DNA from: Eubacterium sp.
GTDB taxonomy: Bacteria > Bacillota > Clostridia > Oscillospirales > Acutalibacteraceae
DNA length: 15,041 nucleotides
Assembly (NCBI GenBank): GCA_014465955.1
Contig: JACTVT010000053.1
Location: forward strand, 1-15,041
Direction of reading: 5' to 3'
The notes under the pieces were generated by a model. That model was not told the DNA's origin, made no database searches, and saw only the letters and a program-made list of their open reading frames with translations. The position numbers and the translations under genes were made by a program. Below, piece by piece: positions 6,314 through 12,147 of this stretch. The stretch's first letter is position 1. The number at the start of each line of letters is the position of its first letter.

Positions 6314-6342
6314 TTGATATTTCATACGCAATGTAGTATAAT
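6314..6342 (+). promoter_or_regulatory. Sigma-A promoter for fba
   Basis: TTGATA (6314-6319), 17-bp spacer and TATAAT (6337-6342). The ribosome binding site AAGGAG is at 6365-6370. Confidence 0.85.
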
Positions 6343-6379
6343 ATTGCAGTAAAAAATTATAACTAAGGAGATAATAATT

Positions 6380-7252
6380 ATGTTAGTTTCTGCAACCGAA
6401 ATGCTTAAAAAAGCAAAAGCAGGCCATTATGCAGTTGGTCAGTTCAACATCAACAACCTTGAATGGACAAAGTCTATTCTTTTAACTGCACAGGAATTAA
6501 ACAGCCCTGTTATTCTCGGCGTATCAGAGGGTGCAGGCAAGTATATGACAGGCTTTAAAACCGTTGCCGCTATGGTAAAGGCAATGGACGAGGAACTCGG
6601 AATTACCGTTCCCGTTGCACTTCATCTTGACCACGGCACATACGAAGGCTGCTACAAATGCATTAAAGCAGGCTTTACTTCTATTATGTTTGACGGTTCA
6701 CATTACCCGATTGAGGAAAATGTTGCCAAAACAACAGAACTTGTAAACGTTGCACACGCACTTGGTCTTTCAATTGAAGCCGAGGTAGGTTCTATCGGCG
6801 GTGAGGAAGACGGCGTTATCGGCGCAGGCGAATGTGCAGACCCTGATGAATGCAAAATGATTGCCGATCTCGGCGTTGATATGCTTGCAGCAGGTATCGG
6901 CAATATTCACGGCAAATATCCTGAAAATTGGGCAGGTCTTTCATTTGAAACACTTGACGCTGTTCAGCAGAAAACAGGCATTATGCCTCTTGTTCTTCAC
7001 GGCGGCACAGGTATTCCGGAAGATATGATTAAAAAGGCTATCGACCTCGGCGTTTCAAAAATCAATGTAAACACAGAATGCCAACTTTCTTTCCAGGAAG
7101 CAACACGCAAATACATTGAAGACGGCAAGGATTTACAGGGCAAAGGCTTTGATCCTCGTAAACTTCTCGCTCCGGGTGCTGAAGCAATCAGAGCAACCGT
7201 TAAGGAAAAGATGGAACTCTTCGGCTCAATCGGCAACGCAGACGTTCAATAA
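6380..7252 (+). CDS. fba: Class II fructose-1,6-bisphosphate aldolase
   Basis: This 290-residue cytoplasmic zinc enzyme cleaves fructose-1,6-bisphosphate to dihydroxyacetone phosphate and glyceraldehyde-3-phosphate in glycolysis, and catalyses the reverse reaction. Catalytic Asp84 and zinc ligand His85 lie in LHLDHGTYEG (81-90). Further zinc ligands are His177 (NIHGKY) and His207 (LHGGTGIP). Phosphate-binding and catalytic segments include NVNTE (229-233) and FDPRK (257-261). Length and spacing match the short class II type (FbaA of Bacillus), which also contains tagatose-bisphosphate aldolases (GatY/AgaY). With no tagatose or galactitol genes nearby, the glycolytic role is favoured. It has its own strong promoter and a terminator, so it is probably monocistronic. 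Confidence 0.95.
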   Translation: MLVSATEMLKKAKAGHYAVGQFNINNLEWTKSILLTAQELNSPVILGVSEGAGKYMTGFKTVAAMVKAMDEELGITVPVALHLDHGTYEGCYKCIKAGFTSIMFDGSHYPIEENVAKTTELVNVAHALGLSIEAEVGSIGGEEDGVIGAGECADPDECKMIADLGVDMLAAGIGNIHGKYPENWAGLSFETLDAVQQKTGIMPLVLHGGTGIPEDMIKKAIDLGVSKINVNTECQLSFQEATRKYIEDGKDLQGKGFDPRKLLAPGAEAIRATVKEKMELFGSIGNADVQ

Positions 7253-7302
7253 ATGGTCAGAAACACGCCAAAACACAAATATGGTATGGTAATCATCTTA
7301 CC

Positions 7303-7330
7303 GTAGGGGTCGGCGTCCCCGACGACCCGC
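7303..7330. repeat. Short hairpin repeat, R1 variant
   Basis: Exact reverse complement of 2237-2264, beginning GTAGGGG. It lies between the fba stop codon and the terminator. Confidence 0.85.
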
Positions 7331-7348
7331 TTTGCAATAACGTATATT

Positions 7349-7383
7349 AAAAAATGCAGGAATATCGAATTCCTGCATTTTTT
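7349..7383. terminator. Bidirectional intrinsic terminator between fba and a convergent small gene
   Basis: A 15-bp perfect stem AAAAAATGCAGGAAT/ATTCCTGCATTTTTT with a 5-nt loop. The T-run on the right serves fba (plus strand), and the A-run on the left becomes a T-run for the minus-strand gene at 7483-7662. Between 7384 and 7482 no clear gene is seen. Confidence 0.9.
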
Positions 7384-7482
7384 GGCGTTTTTTGCCTTTT
7401 GCTCGGGGGCAGTACCAATGTACAGCACCCGCTCACAAAATGCAAAATTCTGTTCCATTTCTTGAAGTCTGCTGATTTCAAC

Positions 7483-7662
7483 TTAATTCATAACGGCACT
7501 GACGGTATCAACCAGATCAGAAACTTTGTCAACTGCTTTTTTCATTGTTTTTTTCGTTTTTGCACTACCCATGCCCATCGTTGCGCTTGCACCTGCAACA
7601 ACAGAACCGACAGCCATTGCCACACCGATACCCTTCATAATATTTGCGGTTTTCTTTTTCAT
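7483..7662 (-). CDS. Small Gly/Ala/Met-rich hypothetical protein
   Basis: This predicted 59-residue peptide has a basic start (MKKKT), a Gly/Ala/Met-rich weakly hydrophobic stretch (residues 9-33, including GIGVAMAVGSVVAGASATMG) and a basic amphipathic C-terminal helix (34-58). A Gly-zipper-like membrane segment followed by a surface helix is plausible. The start at 7662 follows AAAGGAGAA; an in-frame ATG 7 codons earlier contains that site and is less likely. It ends at a shared bidirectional terminator facing fba. I do not recognise a named family; the ribosome binding site and terminator support a real gene. Confidence 0.65.
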   Translation of the reverse strand: MKKKTANIMKGIGVAMAVGSVVAGASATMGMGSAKTKKTMKKAVDKVSDLVDTVSAVMN

Positions 7663-7779
7663 AATATACAATTCTCCTTTCAAAAATTTAACACAAAGAT
7701 TAATTCATTTCTTTGCAATAATATTGTTTGAAGAATTGTTTTTTTTAATATTAAAAAAATTTGTTAAAAAAACAGAAAA

Positions 7780-7931
7780 GCCTCCCTTGTAAAAGGGAGG
7801 GGGACCGCTTGCGGTGGAGGGATTCTTAAATTGAATCCCCCTTGTCACTACGTGACATTGTTTCACTACCCCTTTGTCTGCTACGCAGACATTTCCCCTG
7901 ATAGGGGAATCTTCCTTTAACAAGGGGGACA
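7780..7931. repeat. MITE-like element R4 (copy 2, inverted, expanded)
   Basis: In reverse orientation to 2714-2814. It carries extra nested hairpins TGTCAC-tac-GTGACA (7843-7857), TGTCTGC-tac-GCAGACA (7875-7891) and TTCCCCT-gat-AGGGGAA (7893-7909). It begins 16 bp beyond the folK stop codon in the direction of transcription. The remainder of 7663-7947 is AT-rich, with no gene seen. Confidence 0.85.
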
Positions 7932-7947
7932 TAATCAATAAAAATTT

Positions 7948-8451
7948 TTATATATCTTCTTTAAAATAAAATTCCTTATCCAATATTTTCTCAACTTCCT
8001 GCCCATCAATCATATCTATGTACGAAGCAAATTCATAACCGAAGCACTCGCCGTTTTCAAAAATATCAAGAAGCGGAATCAGCACAAAACGCCTTTTCCT
8101 GATACGCGGGTGCGGAACCTCAAGATTTTTTGTATTGATATGCCTGTCCTCGGCAAAAAGCAGATCTATATCAAGAATTCGGGGGCCGTTTGCAATGCCC
8201 CTTTTTCTGCCAAAGCCGCTTTCAATGCCAAGGCAAAGACCGAGCATTTCGTGCGGCTCAAGTTCTGATTCAACAAGCAAACAGCAGTTATAGAAATTAT
8301 CCTGACGGGCGTAGCCGACAGGCTCTGTTTCATAAATGCCCGAACGCATTAAAACGTCTGTATAAGGCGTTAAATTAATAGAATTTATGCACTGCTCAAT
8401 ATTTTTCATACGGTCGCCGATATTGGTGCCGACGCCTAAAACATATCTCAT
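7948..8451 (-). CDS. folK: 2-amino-4-hydroxy-6-hydroxymethyldihydropteridine pyrophosphokinase (HPPK)
   Basis: This 167-residue cytoplasmic enzyme transfers pyrophosphate from ATP to 6-hydroxymethyl-7,8-dihydropterin, giving the substrate of dihydropteroate synthase. The family signature GPRILDIDLL (89-98) carries Arg91 and the Mg-binding Asp94 and Asp96. The N-terminal LGVGTNIGDR (5-14) and YETEPVG (40-46) are also characteristic. Length fits the single-domain enzyme. I chose the ATG at 8451 because AAGGTGA lies 6 nt upstream and includes the stop codon of folB. A GTG at 8460 overlapping that stop is possible and would add three residues. Tight coupling to folB indicates co-translation. Confidence 0.95.
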   Translation of the reverse strand: MRYVLGVGTNIGDRMKNIEQCINSINLTPYTDVLMRSGIYETEPVGYARQDNFYNCCLLVESELEPHEMLGLCLGIESGFGRKRGIANGPRILDIDLLFAEDRHINTKNLEVPHPRIRKRRFVLIPLLDIFENGECFGYEFASYIDMIDGQEVEKILDKEFYFKEDI

Positions 8452-8456
8452 TTTCG

Positions 8457-8816
8457 TCACCTTGTTCTTACAATATTCACTGCAACATACTCGAAATCCG
8501 CTTTCATAGGCGCTTCGGGTTTTTTTAATGTTATTTCAACTTTCTGCACATCGGGGTACTCTTCAAAAATTGCATCGGACACCACCTGAGCGCATTTTTC
8601 AAGCAAATCATACTTTGTCTCGGTAAACACACGGCGCACGGTTTTAATAACCTTTGCGTAACTTACCGTATCGTTTACATCGTCGCTTGCACACGCCTTG
8701 TTGATGTTTACATAAAGATCAATGTCAAAAACAAAATTCTGACCGTCTTCCTTTTCCTCGGGATTCACCCCGTGATAGGCAAATAATTTCAAGCCTTTGA
8801 TTTTTATAATGTCCAT
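8457..8816 (-). CDS. folB: Dihydroneopterin aldolase
   Basis: This 119-residue cytoplasmic enzyme splits 7,8-dihydroneopterin into 6-hydroxymethyl-7,8-dihydropterin and glycolaldehyde. Family features seen are YHGVNPEEKEDGQ (14-26, with the active-site Glu21), DTVSYAKV (49-56, with Tyr53), YDLLEKCAQ (69-77, with Glu73) and LKKPEAP (97-103, with the catalytic Lys). Length is normal for the family. The start follows GGTGAT, as for folE and the DUF421 gene. It is followed immediately by folK, which carries out the next pathway step. Upstream, a 268-bp spacer packed with repeats separates it from folP. Confidence 0.95.
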   Translation of the reverse strand: MDIIKIKGLKLFAYHGVNPEEKEDGQNFVFDIDLYVNINKACASDDVNDTVSYAKVIKTVRRVFTETKYDLLEKCAQVVSDAIFEEYPDVQKVEITLKKPEAPMKADFEYVAVNIVRTR

Positions 8817-8869
8817 AATATCACCAAATCAGATTGATTATTATAATGTCAATTCGTATTTTATTTTTA

Positions 8870-8957
8870 CGGTGCGTCAAGGGTGCGGGTGTCCGGTGGA
8901 CACCTCTGCGAAGCAGAAGCACCGACCGAGCCGACAGGTGAGACCGCCGCACCCTAC
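8870..8957. repeat. R1 hairpin interrupted by nested hairpins
   Basis: The ends match R1 (CGGTGCGTC and CGCCGCACCCTAC), but about 60 bp is inserted between them. The insert holds GTGTCC-ggt-GGACAC and TCTGC-gaa-GCAGA hairpins. The result is a hairpin nested within a hairpin. Confidence 0.75.
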
Positions 8958-8961
8958 ATTA

Positions 8962-8986
8962 TAGGGGCAATTCAACGAATTGCCCG
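8962..8986. repeat. Short hairpin repeat R3
   Basis: TAGGGGCAATTC and GAATTGCCCG arms around a short loop. Similar to 13583-13607. It forms a divergent pair with the R1-type repeat that ends at 8957. Confidence 0.8.
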
Positions 8987-9000
8987 TTTTTATCATTTTA

Positions 9001-9075
9001 CGGGAGGGCACGGAGACACTCCCCTACAAAAAACTTAAATATAACTCTGTAGGGGCAGGTCTCTGTGCCTGCCCG
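9001..9075. repeat. Divergent pair of R2 hairpins with 21-nt spacer
   Basis: The left hairpin (9001-9027) ends CCCCTAC and the right one (9049-9075) begins GTAGGGG. The AT-rich spacer between them is nearly the same as 6192-6213, where the right partner is an R1 instead of an R2. The folP stop codon follows at 9085. Confidence 0.8.
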
Positions 9076-9084
9076 CTGTTTCAA

Positions 9085-9888
9085 TTATTTTATAAACATT
9101 TTCAGCGCATCTGCCATATATATTCCCTGCTTCTCGTGCTCCACATCGTGAAGACGAATCACATCTGCACCGCCGAAAATTGCAGCAGTATCAGCGGCAA
9201 TATTACCGTAAATACGCTCCTTCGGGCACTCCTGCCCGCTGCCTTCTTTAATCACTCTTTTTCGGCTTGTTCCAAGCAAAATCGGGTAGCCAGGCGGCTT
9301 ATATTTCTGTACATTGGCAATAAGTTCCATATCCTGCGCACGTGTTTTGCCGAAGCCGATTCCCATATCAAAGCAAATTTGATTTTTATTCGCACCGAGC
9401 CTGTCAAGTTCATCTATACACTGATTAAAAAATAACGAAACCTCATTACAGCCGCCATCGCCGTTATGCATAACAACCCAGCCTGCACCGTGCTTTTTAA
9501 CAATCTGCGCCATTTCGGGCGAAATTACGCCCGAAACGTCATTTATAATGTCTGCGCCTAAATTCAGGGCATTTTCGGCCACAAAAGGATAAAACGTATC
9601 AACAGATACGGGCACTGATAATTTGCCGCCAAGCGCCGTTAAAACAGGTTTAAGGCGTGCCCATTCATCAGTATCGCTGATTTGCAAAAAGCCCGGTCTT
9701 GTGGACTGTGCGCCGAAATCAATAATATCTGCGCCCTGTTTTTCCATTAAAAGCGCTGTTTCGACAGCTTTTTCGGGGCTAAAATTATCTCCGCCGTCGG
9801 AAAAAGAATCGGGCGTAACATTTACAATGCCCATTATCAGCGTTTTTTTGCCATATTCAATTTTGTGATTTTTAGTTTGCCAAAACAT
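9085..9888 (-). CDS. folP: Dihydropteroate synthase
   Basis: This 267-residue cytoplasmic TIM-barrel enzyme joins 6-hydroxymethyl-7,8-dihydropterin pyrophosphate to p-aminobenzoate and is the target of sulfonamides. The motifs appear in order: MGIVNVTPDSFSDGG (19-33), STRPG (62-66), NDVSG (116-120), DMGIGFGKT (174-182), GTSRKR (206-211) and RLHDV (245-249). Loop 2 reads GAQSTRPG where many family members have GESTRPG, and DMGIGFGK replaces the common DPGIGFGK; the binding residues Asp, Lys and Arg are kept. Start at 9888 follows CGGAGAA. It is on the same strand as folE upstream and folB downstream, but repeat-filled spacers of more than 200 bp separate the genes. Confidence 0.95.
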   Translation of the reverse strand: MFWQTKNHKIEYGKKTLIMGIVNVTPDSFSDGGDNFSPEKAVETALLMEKQGADIIDFGAQSTRPGFLQISDTDEWARLKPVLTALGGKLSVPVSVDTFYPFVAENALNLGADIINDVSGVISPEMAQIVKKHGAGWVVMHNGDGGCNEVSLFFNQCIDELDRLGANKNQICFDMGIGFGKTRAQDMELIANVQKYKPPGYPILLGTSRKRVIKEGSGQECPKERIYGNIAADTAAIFGGADVIRLHDVEHEKQGIYMADALKMFIK

Positions 9889-9906
9889 ATAATTCTCCGA
9901 TAAAAG

Positions 9907-9961
9907 CGGGAGGACACGGAGACCCTCCCCTACAGTAGGGGCAGGTCTCTGCGCCTGCCCG
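9907..9961. repeat. Divergent pair of R2 hairpins
   Basis: Nearly identical to 4967-5021, with the same one-base A between CCCTAC and GTAGGG. As there, it is followed by GTTATTGT and an AT-rich stretch and then the ~122-bp palindromic element. Confidence 0.85.
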
Positions 9962-9977
9962 TTATTGTTATATTTTT

Positions 9978-10099
9978 TGATTAGTGGATTTTTTCATTAT
10001 ACAAGGCAGAAGTAAAATTTCGTCGACGGGAGCATACGTGGGTATGTAACCGAGCGGAATTTTACAGATAACGCAGTATAATGGGAAAAGACACAATCA
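9978..10099. repeat. ~122-bp palindromic element, copy P1-B
   Basis: Runs TGATTAG to CAATCA, with apex CATAC-GTGG-GTATG (10033-10046). Its right end is 4 bp from the folE stop codon, paralleling P1-A at the end of the arsR-type gene. Confidence 0.85.
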
Positions 10100-10103
10100 A
10101 AAT

Positions 10104-10661
10104 TTATTTATCTAATAACGACAAAACCTCTGCCCTTGTTCTTGAATCCGATTTCATAATACCTCTGAGAGCCGAGGTCTGCGTTTTACTGCCTGATGCC
10201 TTTGCACCGCGGATAGACATACACATATGCTCTGCCTCAATGATAACGGCAACACCCTTGGGATTGAGATTTTCTTCAAGAAAATCGGCAATATCGTGCG
10301 TCAGTCGCTCCTGCACCTGCGGTTTTTTTGCAAAATTATCAACAATTCGTGCAAATTTTGAAAGACCGATAATTTTGTTATCACTCGGAATATACGCAAT
10401 ATGTGCCTTGCCGACAAACGGCAGAAGATGATGCTCACACATTGATGCAAACGGAATATCACGCACGATAACCATTTCATCTGCCGATTTTTCATCAAAT
10501 AATTTCAAATGCTGCTTTGGGTCTTCATTAAGACCGCTGAACATTTCTGCATACATTCTTGCAACACGTTTCGGTGTTTCTTTCAGTCCTGCACGCTCGG
10601 GGTCTTCGCCCACTGCCTCAAGTATTTCATAAACTGCTTTTTCAATTTTTTGTAAATCCAT
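10104..10661 (-). CDS. folE: GTP cyclohydrolase I
   Basis: This 185-residue enzyme converts GTP to 7,8-dihydroneopterin triphosphate, the entry step of folate synthesis. Zinc ligands are Cys75 and His78 (MCEHHLLPF) and Cys147 (HMCM). GLSKFARIVD (99-108), KPQVQERLTHDI (113-124) and the C-terminal RGAKASGSKTQTSALRG (151-167) are family hallmarks. The start at 10661 is set by GGTGATA at 10665-10670; the 43-residue extension upstream only translates repeat R4 and is not real. The gene is first of the four fol genes on this strand. No gene for the dephosphorylation step (dihydroneopterin triphosphate to dihydroneopterin) is seen here. Confidence 0.96.
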   Translation of the reverse strand: MDLQKIEKAVYEILEAVGEDPERAGLKETPKRVARMYAEMFSGLNEDPKQHLKLFDEKSADEMVIVRDIPFASMCEHHLLPFVGKAHIAYIPSDNKIIGLSKFARIVDNFAKKPQVQERLTHDIADFLEENLNPKGVAVIIEAEHMCMSIRGAKASGSKTQTSALRGIMKSDSRTRAEVLSLLDK

Positions 10662-10684
10662 AGTATCACCATTATATACATATT

Positions 10685-10788
10685 TGTCCCCCTTATTAAA
10701 GGGGGAACGGTTGTTTACAACCGAGGGGGATTCAAATAAAACGAATCCCTCCACCGCAAGCGGTCCCCCTCCCTTTGACAAGGGAGGC
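10685..10788. repeat. MITE-like element R4 (copy 3)
   Basis: Aligns with 2714-2814 over nearly its full length, but the first internal hairpin is GGTTGT-tt-ACAACC rather than GGCAC-gaa-GTGCC. It fills the spacer between the LCP-like gene and folE. Confidence 0.85.
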
Positions 10789-10795
10789 ACATTTT

Positions 10796-11713
10796 TTACT
10801 TTGAAAAATAGGCTCTAATATTTGAAAGTGACTCATCACCGACCGTGAAACCGTCATAACCTACTTCAACATTATAAACATTCACGCCCGTTGTTTCACT
10901 TGAAAGAACCTTCATATTATCCACGCCCTGCGTGAAATTTTTAACTGTAATATTTGTTGATGATTTTTCAATAAATGTATGAAAAAGACGCTCTCTTTTA
11001 TCAAAATTTTCTTTATTAATCTGCTGTGAAAGGCTGTTTAACAGAATTTCATTTACGGCAGAATAATTTTTTTCTTTTTCAAGATAATAACGGATAAGTT
11101 TTATTGCTTTATCACCGTCAAGATTCTGCTCGCCCTCTTTAATTTTTATATTGAAACCGTAACGTGACGTATCCTTATATTTGACATCAGCGCCGACGAT
11201 ATAATTTACCTTACCAAGCAGACTGAACATATCGCTGTAATTTTCAGTGCTTTCGTTGATATAATAATCAATATTTATGCCGAAATAATCAGACAATATA
11301 TTCATCAGCCCTGCATCGCCCGAATTAAGATATATTTCTTCAATTGTTTTTTCATTTACACGTGTATTTTTATCAAGAGTACAGATTTTATATGCAACGG
11401 CATCCATATCCACCTGAATAAGTGAAGCAAAATACATTTCATCTGTCTGGCTGTTGTGTGTTATAAACAGATAATTCTGCTTGCCGCTGACTTCGGGCAA
11501 AATTTCTTCGTCAATTTCTTCAACAATATTCATATTATCGGGTTTAAAGAATTTTTTTGCCGAAAAATCATATTTAAAAGCAATGAATGCGAGAAAAACT
11601 GCCGTAAAAATAAGCACAAAACAAAGACCGCCGAGCAGAACACGCTGTTCAACGTCAGATTTAAATTTTGTTCTGGGAACATAAATATCGCCCCTGTGCC
11701 TGAATATGCGCAA
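10796..11713 (-). CDS. LytR-CpsA-Psr (LCP)-like membrane-anchored protein, degenerate
   Basis: This 305-residue protein has a short basic cytoplasmic start, one membrane segment (about 26-47) and an extracellular domain. Similarity to LCP proteins, which attach wall polymers to peptidoglycan, is suggested by YFGINIDYYI (143-152) and GEQNLDGDKAIKLIRYY (194-210). However, the usual IPRDT-type motif reads TLDKNTRV (112-119), and most arginines after the VRYR-type motif are missing, with only Arg208 kept. Catalytic activity is therefore doubtful; it may be a structural or regulatory relative. The start is TTG at 11713, supported by GGGGTG at 11722-11727 and the need to include the membrane anchor. 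It is on the same strand as the fol genes, 134 bp ahead of folE, and divergent from dnaA. Confidence 0.6.
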   Translation of the reverse strand: MRIFRHRGDIYVPRTKFKSDVEQRVLLGGLCFVLIFTAVFLAFIAFKYDFSAKKFFKPDNMNIVEEIDEEILPEVSGKQNYLFITHNSQTDEMYFASLIQVDMDAVAYKICTLDKNTRVNEKTIEEIYLNSGDAGLMNILSDYFGINIDYYINESTENYSDMFSLLGKVNYIVGADVKYKDTSRYGFNIKIKEGEQNLDGDKAIKLIRYYLEKEKNYSAVNEILLNSLSQQINKENFDKRERLFHTFIEKSSTNITVKNFTQGVDNMKVLSSETTGVNVYNVEVGYDGFTVGDESLSNIRAYFSK

Positions 11714-11763
11714 TTTTTTTCACCCCGCCGTACAATTTTATTTTTACCATCATTGACCACTTT

Positions 11764-11792
11764 ATTATACATTACACTTTACCATATTACAA
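11764..11792 (-). promoter_or_regulatory. Sigma-A promoter for the LCP-like gene and possibly the fol genes
   Basis: On the minus strand TTGTAA (11792-11787), 17-bp spacer and TATAAT (11769-11764). Transcription would start near 11757, about 43 nt before the TTG start codon. Confidence 0.72.
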
Positions 11793-11868
11793 GGCAAAAA
11801 TTATTAACTTTCTATATATAGCCCATATTATGTATATAATATAAATATTTAAATATTTAAAATATCTA
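11793..11868. other. Very AT-rich stretch between divergent promoters upstream of dnaA
   Basis: This is almost wholly A/T with overlapping palindromes such as AAATATTTAAATATTT. It lies between the two divergent -35 boxes and is a possible unwinding segment of a split origin, though no box cluster adjoins it. Confidence 0.4.
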
Positions 11869-11897
11869 TTGATTATATATATTTTTAATGTTATAAT
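11869..11897 (+). promoter_or_regulatory. Sigma-A promoter with extended -10 for dnaA
   Basis: TTGATT (11869-11874), 17-bp spacer and TATAAT (11892-11897), with TG at 11889-11890 making an extended -10. The expected start near 11904 gives a dnaA leader of about 244 nt. Confidence 0.78.
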
Positions 11898-11912
11898 ACA
11901 TATTATATGATA

Positions 11913-11921
11913 TTTTACACA
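11913..11921 (+). promoter_or_regulatory. Candidate DnaA box TTTTACACA in the dnaA promoter region
   Basis: Matches TTWTNCACA and lies about 10 bp downstream of the expected dnaA transcription start, suitable for autoregulation. A second, weaker site is the inverted TATGGAAAA at 11936-11944 (one mismatch). Confidence 0.5.
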
Positions 11922-11954
11922 ATTTTTTGTTGATGATATGGAAAACCTTGTAGG

Positions 11955-12130
11955 CTTCCCCTTGAGGGGAAGCTGTCACGATAGTGACTGATGAGGTGAA
12001 AATAAAATTATATTAACATAAAAACACCTCATCCACCGCAAGCGGTCCCCCTTTTGCTCAGCCGCAGACGGCAGACCCTTCTGCCACTGCGTGGCATCTC
12101 CCCTAATAGGGGAGTTTCCTCAAGGGGAAG
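11955..12130. repeat. 176-bp MITE-like inverted-repeat element in the dnaA leader
   Basis: Perfect 13-bp inverted ends CTTCCCCTTGAGG (11955-11967) and CCTCAAGGGGAAG (12118-12130). Inside are a perfect 9-bp inverted repeat GATGAGGTG/CACCTCATC (11990-11998, 12025-12033), the CCGC-aa-GCGG hairpin shared with R4, and GCCAC-tgc-GTGGC and CCCCT-aat-AGGGG hairpins. It ends 5 bp before the dnaA ribosome binding site and should be transcribed as part of the leader. Confidence 0.8.
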
Positions 12131-12147
12131 ACAATAAGGAGATTTTA

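Noticed and set aside
8449..8460. GTG start of folK at 8460
   Set aside because: It overlaps the folB stop, but AAGGTGA is spaced for the ATG at 8451. Kept only as an alternative.
10671..10699. Promoter for folE (minus-strand TATAAT at 10676-10671)
   Set aside because: The start site would fall inside the ribosome binding site and the -35 (TTAATA) is poor; the match may be chance in AT-rich DNA.
10662..10790. 43-residue N-terminal extension of folE
   Set aside because: It translates repeat R4. GGTGATA just before 10661 and the family's length support the shorter protein.
12091..12147. Upstream in-frame ATG for dnaA
   Set aside because: It lies within the inverted-repeat element and has no ribosome binding site, whereas AAGGAG precedes 12148 at good spacing.
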